64,000 nucleotides of DNA, from contig JAJEKV010000003.1 of NCBI GenBank assembly GCA_021234155.1, positions 20,878,386 through 20,942,385 of the forward strand, written 5' to 3'. The notes below the pieces were generated by a model, which ran no database searches, was not told the origin of the DNA, and was given only the letters and a program-made list of their open reading frames with translations. Numbering within the stretch: the first letter of the stretch is position 1; each line of letters starts with the position of its first letter. A program made the position numbers and the translations under genes. Of the stretch, positions 12,408-24,489 are shown piece by piece. This DNA comes from Isoetes taiwanensis. Lineage: Eukaryota > Streptophyta > Lycopodiopsida > Isoetales > Isoetaceae.

Positions 12408-13442
12408 TCCGACAGGTTGACGCAATAATTTTTATTCATTCTCTTCTGTAGTTCAATATGGTATCTTAGGATATAAGTTGAAGTGAGATGTACGAGATCT
12501 AGAATGGAGAACCATAGATGAATCACCAACAAGTAAAATATGTTCTAGTAGAATATGTTATGATATGGTGGCATGTCAAAATATGGGATGTCCTTGCATC
12601 CAAATTGTACCAAAGTTTAGGAAATCCATGAGACCATATCCATCAGGCACAAAATAAAAGAGATTGGAGAATTGAACCCCAAGCCCCAAAAGACATAATT
12701 TTTTCCTCATTCACATAATTTCCCTTCAAAAAGAGAGAGTTTAGCTTGTTTAAAATAGAATTTTCAAGCTCTAGATCGACCTATATGAGCATTAAAGTCT
12801 CCAACAAGATTCTTACATATTCTTGTAATGATTTCATGAAATGATTTGACACCCCAAAATTTAAATATCAAACCGTAATGCCCATGTTATGAGAGATCCA
12901 ACATAATACTTGACTAAGAATTCTAAAAAGGAAGGAGGTTCTTATTTGCCACAGTTGGCAGTCGGATTATGCAATCTTATTTCTGGATATTCCTTGTGCT
13001 GGAAATACAACCACTAAAAAAATAGCACAGCCTAATATCTGTTCTTAATTTTTTGAAACAAGCCTGACTTCCATAAGCAGCAAGCATCTAGTCTTACCTG
13101 GAGATGATCATTAATTGACTGAATCCGTTTCCATTTTTTTATCATAGAACTCCAATTAATTCATGATAATTGTTTTTTATCTATCCAGAATTCATCAAAC
13201 ATATGATCTAAGGGTAATTTTTCTCTTCAAAACATCCCAAGAATTCAGCCCAACTCAACAAATCAGGCTCTATTGGTATTTTATTAAAAAAATCCTTAAC
13301 CTCATCTATTTAGTATGCCCTGGCTAAAAGAAAGCATGCATCTGCAATGATCTGCTAGTGGTCTAAATAGATAATCTTGTAACATAGAATCAAAACAATG
13401 ATAACCTTCATCAATTAAACCCCTACAACAATGAATTCTTAC

Positions 13443-16088
13443 TTCTTAGTTTTTGTAAGCTTCCAGCAATGGCAGGTCGCTCCATGCTCAAGTTCTGTAA
13501 AAAGCACAAGCTAAAAGTTAAATATAAATAATCTTTAGGCATCTCCCTCACAAAGCATTGATGTTCTTATTGTATTGTTGGACTGTATGGCCTGAGAGGC
13601 CCTTTCTCTCGACCGTTTCTGAACTAATGAGTGGCAGTTTATTCTCTCTGCCAACTAGAAACCAGCATCTCAATCTCATCTACATAAATGTGTACCATTG
13701 ATTGTAGTAAAGTGTGTGCAAGCATATCACCATATCTGGGACTGTGTGCAGTTGTACTATGTAGTTGTACTGGGCCCTCAATTTTTGTTGTTTTCACCAT
13801 ATATCATGGTTATTTAAAAGCAAAAGTTTGTAGAATCTGGTAGTTGGTTTCTTTTCTTCCTAAAATTTCAATTTAAATCATGTTTTGGATTCAATGGCCA
13901 GTTTTACCAAGTAAGAAAACACAGGATGTTCGAACCAGCAATTGAACTAAAATTCTCTGGAAATATTTTAAGTAGCTTCTGCTTGACAGGTTCTTACACA
14001 CTCAATTAGTTAGTCAAGTTCAATTGCCTCCAGGCATAGGATGTAAGCCCCCTCTGCATCCCTGATGGAATCGCATTCCCCTGTGCCAGCTATGATCCTT
14101 TACTTCCTACCAAGTTCTAAGGGCATAAATAACTTCATTTAGGGTCCTCCTTCTCTGTGCCCCCTTCCCTTGCATTCATGCTTGAACAATTCGAGCACAA
14201 TATGGTGCATTAGTAAACCTTCTTGTCATACGCACCAAAACTTCATACAGATATGGATGTTCTTAGCAGTCCTAACAATTGTTTGCTTTGTTTCATAAGC
14301 TGTCTAAAATATTATGATTCTTCATACGGTCATGCCTTTGATACAAAGTGAAACAGAGTTTTCTATGAAAATCTATAACCTATAAATAAACAAGAAAGCA
14401 CTTACGGTAGAACTCCAGCAAGGTTTTCATTTAAACCAGAATAAAGACCCTTGAAAGATAATCCTTCCACCCAATTGATCTGCCTGCAAAAATCTACATA
14501 TGCATAACGCGATATCGTCCATACGCGTAATGAGAAATCCTCAAACAGGTATCCTAAAAATGAAAGTTACAATGAAAAAGAACTAGATAGTTAGGCATTA
14601 CCCACCAAACAAAATATGAAGAAGTTAGTGGACAAGACTGCAGCAGGTTAAGGCAGGCTGAGGGTCCGCTACAGGACTCATGCACTTTTTGAAGTTGGAA
14701 ACGACAAGACTTTCTTGAAAGGACACGCGCAACTAATTTTCAATGTCATTTAGCTAAACCACACTAAGCCTAAACCGAGAAAATAATTTCAACCAAACAA
14801 ATTAGTAATGCCAAATTGATAGTTAACTGTTCCAAAAGGGAATTATCAATTCTATTGCATCCGTACTCCTTGGGAAGCTTAGCCAATAGTTTAAAGATCC
14901 CTATGCAGAGGTATCCTATTATACTGAGCATATGCACAGCCCTAAATATGACAAATATATTCTGATGCAATTGCTTGGAATTGGGGAGCTGCCAAACTAT
15001 AATACTGCGTCTAGCCACTAGTTCAGAGCATGCCTATGCAGAGGTACCCTATAATTAATCACAGACCCATAATCCAAGAAAAGATAGAAGGCTCCGCGTC
15101 ATATTTCAAAAACGAGCCAAGAATGATCTTGTGCCAGCACATATACGCTGTTTATCAGTTTCCAACATTATGAGCTGGTAATAATTGATTAATGTAAACC
15201 TAGGAAGGAAATGGCAGGCTGAAGGAGCGATGAGTAGCCACATTAAAGATACAGAATGCTGCATTTTCATATAAGATTTTTGGGTTCTGCAACACATCAG
15301 CAGCAAGATATGCAGATCAAAATGTGGATTGACTATCACCTCGAATTCTCACTAGAGCACTATACTATACAATGTGTCAGTGCCCAACATCATAACAAAG
15401 GGGTTTGGTCCTTCAGATTCCAATACCTAATGTAAAAGAGTCATAGCCATATGCTGGTGCATTGAGTTCAAACTGTTGAAGCATTGAAGGCAGCCAGTAT
15501 TTAAGAGACATACAGGCTGGCATACCTGTTGACGAATTAAAAGCCATAGACTGTATAACTGTCATATAAAGGCTAGCACCAGAGAAATCATCACTCAGGC
15601 CCTGTTCATCAGATAAAACTTTTAATCATGTCATGCAGAGGTTCTCACTAAAGAATGCATTGCGCATGCCTTTGCAACCAGAGGTTTTTACTAAATAATG
15701 CATTGCGCAGCTAGAACTGATGTCACCACATCTAAGCAACAATTTGCACTGGCAAATAGAAATGTCGGTCCATACCAAAGTGAGAACCCGAAATGCAAAT
15801 GGCATGGCAAGGTAAATCACGTCTCAAATGCCAGAACGTCATTATTCCGTGATGCCAGGAACTATGGTCTTGAATATGATCTTAATTAAGGCTGGATAAA
15901 TCTACGATAAATAGGAGCTAAGAAAACCCCGATTTACCTTTGTTGAGCATCATAAGACGTCGATCCATATCTTTGTGGAGCATCTTCTGCTCTAACCTAG
16001 GCGACGGTCCAGAACGGCCATCGAATATCGAATTTTGAAGACCGTCTTTAAGCCATAACCAATTCAAATTTCTTGACACGTAGATAGG
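13443..16088 (-). CDS. Unidentified host gene, probable 5' exons of the same gene
   Basis: On the minus strand, 16088-15938 is open and contains WLWLKDGLQNSIFDGRSGPS followed by LEQKMLHKDMDRRLMMLNK, ending at a GTAAAT donor; an ATG at 15983 is a possible start. It joins in phase to 15618-15427 (VLSDEQGLSDDFSGASLYMT, VIQSMAFNSSTGMPACMSLK, YWLPSMLQQFELNAPAYGYD), which ends TTAG|GTATTG. Further likely exons are 14483-14406 (INWVEGLSFKGLYSGLNENL, donor CTACC|GTAAGT) and 13494-13443 (NLSMERPAIAGSLQKLR, donor GTAAGA). Phases between the last three do not all agree, so at least one exon is missing. The same orientation and spacing suggest one gene of about 7 kb with the 9-11 kb exons. Function is unknown. 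Confidence 0.55.
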
Positions 16089-17873
16089 CTAGGCTAGGCT
16101 GTTGCCTAAAAATATAATATGTCACGCTTTAACTCGTATGATCGGCATTTCATATTTCATGGACAAAAGCTTTCCTCCCTTTGATGTTCTCTTAACAAAG
16201 AAAAAAAAAACTAGCAAAAAAGCGCAACAAAGGGCTTGGGTAGTCTTATGCTTGGATTCAGCTTTGCATTTGATTGATTTAGTTTTGCATTTGATTGGGT
16301 TAACTTATTGGAGAAAAAATTCACCAGAATCTTGAAAACCATGAAAATCGATATGTTAGCCATTAAATAAAATATGCATTTAGACTTGATAATTTTAGGT
16401 CACGCTACTGATCTGAATGTGGGCTTTTGTAATGTGATCTCTCGGCGTCTCAACTGTGATCTCTTGGCATCTGCTGAGACGATAGCCTTACTATTGCCAT
16501 CTCCAGCCAGCACGAAGAATTGAAAGATTCATTTATGACTCCACACCCCACAACGAAGAATTGAAAGAAAAAGTGGGTATTTTGCATAGTGAATGAAAAC
16601 TACAGCTTTAGGATCAACTAATGGCTGTGTTTGAGAAACGTCTTGTGGAGATAGATTGACCACTCCATTGGAGCTAATAATTTTCAAGGGACAGAACAAG
16701 ATAAGATTAAGATAAACTTTACTGCACAAATTAAACATCAATTTTGCATTGAAAAGCACCATCATTCCCTCAAGCTTCCTGTGACAACCGCTTCTGGATC
16801 AATAGCAATCGAAAGTCTGGGACTCATGTCGGCCAACACAACATTTCACAGTTAGCAAGGTAGAATAGATATTTTCATTTCCTTTCTTCTCTCTTTCACA
16901 AATTTTATATTACATAGGGTACTTCATCTATATATACACACTAGGAGCCAAAATCCAGCTTTATGTGTATACCATAATAAACAAGAATGACTAGTTCTCA
17001 TATGACCACGGGTCAGGAAGTACTTGGAACTGCCCAACGGCATTTTTATCTATATTCACAAAAAATTCAAAAGCAACAAGTAGAAGGTAAGTTATGAGTA
17101 AGATACAAATTCAATGGCATAAACCAAAGATTTGCTATGAAGATAAAAAGGTTATAAAAAGAAAGATATCATCCTTATGTAGTGTCAACCAAGGCAAAAG
17201 TCTGTCATCTTCATCGTTTGCCAGATCCACTTTAACATATCAACCAAGTGATGAGGGTTGCCCGAGCACAGCCGGTCACGATTGCTATCATCGTTTCTGG
17301 ACATTGATTTCACAGAAGCAATATCTTTATACTATGAAATATATATGCATGAAAAAAGAGATATCCATTATATCTCTAAATCACACAGTACATCATGCTA
17401 AAAAAATCTTTAGATCTGTAGCAAGTTTAGAAAGAATTTGAACTGATAGTCATCTGCATGCACTCACAAAGGCCCCTTGTATTAGTCATATAGAACATGG
17501 AGTCAAACACAACCGCATCTTCTAAATGACTACATTCTTCTGAGCTATTTCTATAAAGTGCTGCGGAGCTTCCTTAAATGTCTTGTATTGGCATGCATAA
17601 CAGGAAATAAGATGATATTTAAGATATCCAAACTTTTTGGCAAATTATCATTCAACTTAATTCCTACTAATCAGTGCCAGAGATTTCTGCTCATGGATAA
17701 GCTTATAGTTAATTGACCTATAAACGTAACCAAAGTCCCAATGATGTTTGCATCAAACCTGCTGCCATGACATAATAATAATAGAAACAAAAGCCAAACA
17801 TTTCATGTTTATAAATTTCTATAAAGACAGTGAAGTAAGCACATTATAGCGGACTATTGAAAACACACAGATT
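16089..17873. other. Non-coding interval
   Basis: AT-rich sequence between the host gene and the Helitron remnant. No ORF here has a family resemblance that I can see. Confidence 0.45.
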
Positions 17874-19965
17874 GAACGACACCATTGTGGGCCATTCAAC
17901 AGGGAATGCGTGCATTGTGGGGCATTAGTATTCAAGGATGATGGTACAAATTGTTGTCATGATGGGCAAATCAAGTTGGAGCCTCTACAACCAATGCCCC
18001 ATCTCATTCAGATGTTACTAAGCCGCCAACACCCAAAAGCCAATAATTTCTTCCAGCACATTAGGACCTACAATAGTGCACTGGCCTTTGCTTCCTTTGG
18101 CGCACATATCGAGCAGTTCGAAGGCCCCGGCCCGTACTGTTTCAAGATCCAAGGGCAAACTTATCATAGAGTAGGGCCAGCTTATGCTGATGATTCTCAA
18201 GCTGCAACTTATTCCCAGCTTTATATTTTGGATGCCGACTGCGCCCATGAAACACGAGCTCAGAACCCCCAGAATGCAAATTGTGACAGTCACCTCCTCA
18301 AAGAACTAGATGTTGAGCTGCGCAACGTCAGCCCTTATGCATCAACTTTTATGATGATGCATGAGGTAGAAGATCAGGCACAACGTTCGGGCGAAGGTGT
18401 AATGGATATTAGGATGTAATTTAACACTGACCGGAGCCTGGACCATAGGAGGTACAACCCATCATACTCAAACGAAGTTGCAATTATATTTGTAAACCCA
18501 GATGGTGAACCGCCATTTGATAGAGACATCTGCATACACCAAAAGGGTGGCGGTCTCAAGAAGATCCAAATCACAGACCCAAATCTTGATCCCTTGGTTT
18601 ATCCCATTCTCTTTCCGAATGGTGATCAGGGCTGGAGAATAGGAATGAAGAAGGCAGAAACATCTTTTGGTTCAACATCATCAAGGAAGCAGGAGAATAT
18701 AAGTATGCTTCAATTCTACAATTATCGGCTGGCAATAAGGAGCCCAACTTGCAATCCACTGCTTTGTGCAGGCAAGCTAACGCAACAATTCATTGTTGAT
18801 ATCTACTCCAGAGTGGAGGCAAACAATTTGAACTGGATCAAGCAAAACCAAAGGAAGCTGCGAGTTGAGCTGTATCAAGGCCTCATCGACTATGTAGACC
18901 ATGAAGCAGAGTGAAGAGGCTTAAGATCTGGCAAGCTGGTCATCCTGCCTTCTTCGTTCAATGGAAGCCCAAGAGCAATGCAACAAAACTACCAGGACTC
19001 AATGGTCTTGATACAAAGATTTGGCAAAGCAGACCTTTTTGTGACATTTACCTGCAACCCAAATTGGATAGAGATTAGACACAACCTGCTCCATGGACAA
19101 CAACCACATGATAGGCCCGACTTCATTGCACGCGTATATCACACAAAGCTCAAGGCGTTCTTCCACGACCTCTTTGATAACGATATCTTGGGCAAAGTGA
19201 AGGCGCACACGTACACGATAGAGTTTCAGAAGCGAGGACTTCCACATTGCCACCTCCTCATGATTCTCGAGCAAGAAGACAAAATTCGGGATAGTGATGC
19301 CATTGACAGCATCACGAGTGCTGAGGTGCCATGTCTAGAAAACCCTGATCTGCGAGAGATCGTCATCAAGCATATGGTCCATGGACCATGTGTCCCACTC
19401 AACCCTAAAGCTCCTTGCATGGAAGCCAAGGAAGGAAGCTCGACAAAGGAATGCACAAAGGGATTTCCAAAACCATTTAATGAGCACACTAGAGTCAACA
19501 CAAATGGCTATCCAGAGTACAGAAGACGAGACACAGGCCACTTTATGAGAGGTGACACGCCTATTGACAATAGGTGGATAGTACCCCACAATCGATGGCT
19601 AACTCAAAAGTACGAAGCACATATCAATGTGGAGCAATGTTTCAGTGTCGGCAACGTCAAGCACATCTACAAGTACATCCACAAAGGGCATGATCGAGCA
19701 TCTATAAAGGTCACTGTAGAGCCAACAGATGAACCCACATCCACATTCAATTGGGACGAGATCGAGCAATACCTTGACACGAGATATGTGTCTGCACCTG
19801 AAGCCATGTGGAGGCTATTCGGCTACAAGATGCATGGCAACTCTCATTCAATATATAGGCTACCTGTTCACCTGCCTAACAACCAAGCCATCTACTACCA
19901 AGAAGGCCACGAAAGAGAAGCCATCGAATGAGAGATGCAGAAACAAACAATGCTGACAGCATGGT
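17874..19965 (+). pseudogene. Helitron replication initiator (HUH Rep) with N-terminal domain
   Basis: One frame runs across the whole block, broken only by TAA at 18417 and TGA at 18912 before it is lost after TGA at 19929. It starts with the cysteine/histidine segment usual for plant Helitrons (HHCGPFNRECVHCGALVF). The Helitron-like N domain follows (FASFGAHIEQFEGPGPYCFK; FIVDIYSRVEANNLNWIKQN). The Rep core has DLFVTFTCNPNW, the HUH motif GLPHCHLL near 19226-19249, and the tyrosine segment NVKHIYKYIHKGHD. Active family members have KYxxKY there; here the first tyrosine is His (codon 19662-19664). The C-terminal PIF1-type helicase is absent. Rep cleaves and joins single strands in rolling-circle transposition; this copy should be inactive. 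Confidence 0.9.
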
Positions 19966-19971
19966 TTTCTA

Positions 19972-20801
19972 ATTGGCGAACTTGGGGTGAAGATCCAAAC
20001 ACCTTATTGTATGTTATTAGCGGAAGCAGGTTTGTTGCCTCTTGAAGCCGAAGCTCTATGTAGAACCATTACTTATGTAAATCGCGTTCTATCCATGGAA
20101 TCAACAAGGTTCCCCTTGCAAGCATTGGAACAATCTAATAGGAAGGGCTGGTATGTTGATGTCCGTAAGTGGGCAGCTAGATGGCTTGGTCAAGATACGT
20201 GGCCGACTTCATTGAACTTTAAGGAAGTTCACGAATTTGTGACAAAGAAGGCAATCTGCAAGTTGTGGACATTGGAGGATGGAAAAGATACCAAGAAGCG
20301 GTTTTACTTGGCTGATATAAATGATTTAGATGACTATCAAGAGCAATCTTACCTAATGGCGAACACCAGTCGCAAGAATCGCATGGTGATCTCTCAGTTA
20401 AGACTGTCATCTCATAATCTATGTATTGAAACGGGCAGATGGAACAATACTCCTCGCAATGAAAGATTATGTTTGGGATGCTTTGATATTGTAGTAGAAA
20501 CTGAGCAGCATACTTTTTTGGAATGCTCAGCTTATGAGCACATAAGGGCAAACTATGCAGTTACTGCTACCTCATTGAAAGAACTTCTACAACTTCCGGC
20601 ACATATTCTTAGCTCATATCTGTGTAGTATATGGAAAGAGAGAGATGAGATAATTGCTTTATTCACTCTCATGAATAATTTTGACATTGGTGGCGCTTTG
20701 GATTAAGTGCTATTATTATACTGTACTTTTTTGCCATAGAGGCCTGGGGGCCTAAATGGCTTGATCAATACACTAAATTAAATTAAATTAAATTAAATTA
20801 T
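19972..20801 (+). pseudogene. 5'-truncated non-LTR retrotransposon 3' end, ORF2 C-terminus
   Basis: An ORF of 239 codons at 19987-20706 has the C-terminal layout of one group of non-LTR elements: LLAEAGLLPLEAEALCRTIT, then SQLRLSSHNLCIETGRWNN, then the zinc-binding pattern RLCLGC...ETEQHTFLECSAYEHIR. After the stop is a 3' UTR of about 65 bases and a tail of five TAAAT units (20774-20801) instead of poly(A). Its 5' end lies in the Helitron reading frame near 19970, so it inserted after the Helitron, or at least truncates it. No RT domain remains. It belongs to a different clade from the 2.2-7.3 kb LINE. The exact 5' junction is uncertain by about 15 bases. Confidence 0.8.
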
Positions 20802-20826
20802 AACAGGGATTTCGTAGTAGCTTGAG

Positions 20827-20888
20827 TCACACGACGCGAAGGATGCCGTCGGTCAGGAAAATGGACCGTTACTTCTCGCGTCGTGTGA
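20827..20888. repeat. 67-bp hairpin family, copy a
   Basis: TCACACGACGCGA is mirrored exactly by TCGCGTCGTGTGA, 62 bases end to end. The GA and TC outside the stem, present in the other copies, differ here. A second GGACCGTTACTTCT follows just outside. Confidence 0.85.
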
Positions 20889-21049
20889 GGAAAAAGGACC
20901 GTTACTTCTTCTCACGTCTTTTCTTCCAGAGAAAGCTCGTGTGATAATTTTTATTGATAATTTCGGTGATACAATCTATACATAAGTAATTTTACTGATA
21001 CATAACTAAAGATAGAACTTCTCATTGAAGCAAAATAGAACGGCATGGA

Positions 21050-21116
21050 GATCACACGACGCGAAATCCATTGATTGCTACCTAATTGCAAGCAAGGCAT
21101 TTCGCGTCGTGTGATC
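21050..21116. repeat. 67-bp hairpin family, copy b
   Basis: A perfect 18-bp stem, GATCACACGACGCGAAAT, encloses a 31-base loop. It lies just 3' of the minus-strand ORF ending at 21215. Confidence 0.9.
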
Positions 21117-21214
21117 TTTTAATAAAACAGAACATACATTGGAACAAGAGGATAGATAGAAGCAAAAAATAGAGAAAACTTTTCTTTGAAGCAAAAAATA
21201 GATAGATACAATGG

Positions 21215-21560
21215 CTAGGGATCTTCATGACCCTCTAGCTGATTTTCATGTCCCGGCATTTTGTAGCCGTAGTAAGGCATTCTCGTTCTCATCCTCGTAG
21301 CTCGGAGCTTCTTCTCCATATCTTCTAAGGCTGCGAAATGCGTGGCGGTTTGAACTACCTCCGCCCTGCGGCTCGTCGCCTCTTGGTACATGGCGAATGT
21401 TTCCCTTGAGCTCAATGTCTCGCTTCGTCTGCGGCGACTCCCTCGTGAAGGCTAATCATGCCGACCACCTCCATATTCTTGGCGGCCGAGGCGGTTGTTT
21501 TCATCATGGATCTCCTTGAATCTCTTCATCACCTGCGCAAGGGTGATGTCCATGGGCAGC
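21215..21560 (-). pseudogene. Unidentified small protein, helical
   Basis: Minus-strand reading from 21553 gives MDITLAQVMKRFKEIHDENN, then after a frame change SRETFAMYQEATSRRAEVVQ and FAALEDMEKKLRATRMRTRM, ending at 21215. The composition (heptad-like Leu/Ala, many Lys/Arg/Glu) suggests a coiled coil, like the C-termini of plant trihelix or transposon-associated proteins, but I cannot assign it. A hairpin of the 67-bp family lies about 100 bp beyond its stop. Confidence 0.45.
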
Positions 21561-22088
21561 TAAGGGTGGGGAGTGCTATCTTGGCGTGGTAAACTTGCTA
21601 GAGGAAGATGATGATGCCATCGGGGCGAGAAGGTGGAAGGCGGAAGCGGAAGTAGAAGATGGCGAAGGCGGAAGGCGGTCGGAGGTCGAGTGGACATCGG
21701 TCTTCTATTTATAACATGAGTCACACGAGTTGCTTCGGCGTCGGCGTGAGGAATAAATAAATTAATTGTTTTTTTTTCCAATAATATTTCATTTCTTGAG
21801 ATAAATATTACACGGTAGCGAAAAACCTAGATATGATGTAAAAATCGACCGATGTATTTAAGCGTGATGTGAATAAATACAAATAAAATAATTTTTATTA
21901 GGAATTTTGGAAGGACAATCTGTACATAAATAATTTTACCGATACAAGTTGGAAAATATATAACTTTCAATTTTTCAAGCTTCGTCGTCAATTTCATGCT
22001 CTTTCAATCCGGCCAAGACCGATCCAACAAGGCAATGACTTCCATGTTATCGACCCGGCTTCCAACCTTGGGTGAGTCAAAAGCCAGA

Positions 22089-22448
22089 CTAAAAATTTAA
22101 CATATTGCTCGCCGCCAGACCGCTTGCTTTGTCGTCAAAATATTGTAGCACAACATCCCGCCGAATTGCTATCACCCTTCCAGTGTTTGATGCCAATTGG
22201 GAATGGTTCCCGAACATGCATAATGCACGGATGTAATAGACAAACTCTGCACCTTTTGGACTGAAAGTTCTGCTGAAGACGATTATCTCCCCATTAATGA
22301 ATCTTGAGATATGTCGTAACAATGTAGAGTCCTTCAATCTTTCCTGTCCCCCGCGTGCATGTCGGCAAGAAAAATCATCTACTTCCCACAAATAAGAACC
22401 CTCAAGCTTATCTTCTTCACATTTCTCCTCATCTAAGCACAATTTCAT
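22089..22448 (-). CDS. Unidentified protein of 119 residues
   Basis: An open frame with balanced composition: GSYLWEVDDFSCRHARGGQE, then STLLRHISRFINGEIIVFSR and EFVYYIRALCMFGNHSQLAS, ending in MLNF. It has no signal peptide, membrane segment or motif I know. It shares strand with the genes on both sides. A degenerate GGCGCC palindrome pair lies 80-130 bp upstream (22527-22578), where a promoter would be expected. It could be the 3' part of a longer broken gene. Confidence 0.45.
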   Translation of the reverse strand: MKLCLDEEKCEEDKLEGSYLWEVDDFSCRHARGGQERLKDSTLLRHISRFINGEIIVFSRTFSPKGAEFVYYIRALCMFGNHSQLASNTGRVIAIRRDVVLQYFDDKASGLAASNMLNF

Positions 22449-22526
22449 TAAAATGAGAAATTTCGTGATTCCAATTAGGAACGAAAATCCTTTTTAGTCA
22501 CATTTATGCCAATTTTTTGAGCAATT

Positions 22527-22578
22527 ATGGCGCCATTTAAAAAAAATATGCATCTAAAGTGCCATTTATTGGCGCCAT
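22527..22578. repeat. Degenerate GGCGCC palindrome pair
   Basis: ATGGCGCCATTT and ATTGGCGCCATT are separated by about 35 bases. This is the motif of the 26.3-27.2 kb array, found here between two minus-strand coding blocks. Confidence 0.55.
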
Positions 22579-22767
22579 TAAAAATTCTAGCATTGCATAT
22601 AATGAAGCTGGAGAAACATAACATCACAAAAATAGTTAAAAATTCCGAATTCATAGATTTGCATATTAAAAAATTTGCCAAAACAGGCAAGGACTCGGAA
22701 GAGGTAGTCTGTATACAAGAGTATTAGTGTACAATTTACATTATTTTCATACAAAATTCAGGGTTCC

Positions 22768-24411
22768 TCATCGAGAACAGGCTCCACAATAGGATCGGGG
22801 TTCGTATGGCGGGGCCATGGCTAGAAGAAGCAACCATAGGATCTCAGAAAGCTCTCGAGCATTTGTGGCGGTGAAATTGGGATCATCAAGAATGTCCATA
22901 TTGAATTGTGTATTCTTGATCACATCATAGTCCACATCGGGTGGAGCCGGGCATCTCGGATTTGGTGGATCTCTGACTTCTTCAACTACGCCCGGTGGTC
23001 TCTCGTCACGAGAGGCATTTGCGATGGTAGGACCGATGGCGGTCAAGCCTATCAAGAATCCCCTTTAGGCACTCATGCTTAAGCGGGTCACTTTCGAATA
23101 CAATGCAAAATCTCTTATTCAGCAATGAAGCCCGGCCAAAAGAACCACGGGGAGAAGTAATCAAACACCCCTGTTCTGGCGGTACCATTTTACGCACGAG
23201 GAATGCGAGCATGTAGCGAGCCCCGGTGGTTTCTCATAATTATGTCCCCCGGCAAGCCTTGCCGGTATTACTGAATCTGGCGTTTGCGAGCTTCCCGACC
23301 ATAGCCTCGGTCTCCCCGTCTTCGTCTTCTTTCGTTAGGCACGAGGCGGGGTGGCGGTTCTTGAGGATGATCGTTGAAGGGGAACTTGAGGTCAATAACT
23401 TCGACGGGAGGACCTTCGGTGGCTGAATCTTTGTGGCATACACTAGTGAATGGGCCTCGAACTCACAGGGGAGGCGGATTCTTGTATTCGTCCTCATACA
23501 TGCCAATATAAACTCACGGATGCGGAATCCGGATCATCCAATCTGAGATGAAATCAAAAGTTGTGCTCAGGCCTTGCAAAGACCACTATCAAAAGAATCG
23601 GTATTTGTGGTGTTCTTTTACGGTACCGTATTAAAGAAATTTGTTAGTGTGGTTTTGTCCCACATTGCAAATATGCCTCTAGTGTCGGGGCAATCAAGGA
23701 TCTTGATGCGGGGAGTGCAAACAACTTGTCCCTTATTTGCATCTGTTAGTTCAACCGCGAACTAAGTCTTCATTATCCTCTCTTCAAGACAAAGATTGCG
23801 TATGAATCTTGCCAAGGCAGGTGGCACGTTACCGAAAATGCCTTCCTTGCCCACTCCGGTTTCAACCCACTTACTATGCAAGGTGGCCATGGAAATCAGG
23901 TCGGTATCCTCGAAGCCCGACGCCTAAAGATCGAGATCGGTGAAGGACTTGAACTTCCTCGGAAAATTATCCTTCACGATGCAAAAATCTCCTTCTTCAA
24001 GAAAGATATGGATCTTAGTGTCTTTGCCCTTGCCTTGAAGAATTGCTTACTGTATAATCACCGGTGACCTTGACGAAGGTCTTCCCATCGGCACTTCACG
24101 GAGCAGAACCCGGCCGATCTTAAGTAGTCCATACCCCTCATGCACCTCAGGTAGGTCTGACTGAAGTAGTCAGATTCTTTTGCCCAGTTACAGGTAATAG
24201 TTTGTCCCTTGTTGTCTTTTAGCTTGCAAGATTTCCACAAGTTCCATAGGGACACGAATAAGCTAAAAAATATCCTCGGCATGAAGACCCACCGGTTGAA
24301 ATCTTTAGGATGCTTACCACGCATGGTAACTTCAGCCAAAGCGGATATAATTTGGAAACAACAAGAAGTTAGACTTGAACATTTAATGAGCAAATGGCGC
24401 CCGTGCGCCAT
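22768..24411 (-). pseudogene. Unidentified large protein, frameshifted
   Basis: Reading the minus strand downward gives a nearly continuous series of protein-like segments in alternating frames: YFSQTYLRCMRGMDYLRSAG (24200-24120), ADGKTFVKVTGDYTVSNSS, HIFLEEGDFCIVKDNFPRKF and DLISMATLHSKWVETGVGKE (about 24010-23870), IFGNVPPALARFIRNLCLEE, CPDTRGIFAMWDKTTLTNFF, then FVRKMVPPEQGCLITSPRGS and MDILDDPNFTATNARELSEI towards 22768. Composition is balanced and each segment ends near where the next begins in another frame, which points to one gene with indels. I know no matching family. It lies directly 3' of the ParB-like block and may be the same gene. Confidence 0.45.
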
Positions 24412-24478
24412 TTTTTAGTGAAAATGGAATTTGTGGGCGCCGTTTGGTGAACAAATGGCCCGCGGCGCCATTTCATAA
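24380..24478. repeat. Degenerate GGCGCC palindrome group
   Basis: AAATGGCGCCCGTGCGCCATTT, GGGCGCCGTTTG and CAAATGGCCCGCGGCGCCATTT lie within 100 bp. They resemble the 59-bp array unit and sit inside or between coding segments. Confidence 0.6.
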
Positions 24479-24489
24479 TCTTGAAAAAA

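Larger units (their letters stand above)
11068..13442. other. Probable large intron with tandem duplications
   Basis: AT-rich, with no exon that I can support. It carries the two tandem duplications listed separately. Confidence 0.45.

Noticed and set aside
20827-21116. Hairpin copies a and b as the two ends of one small transposon
   Set aside because: Each copy is a complete palindrome by itself, and copies c and d occur singly. A pair of ends would each have one arm only.
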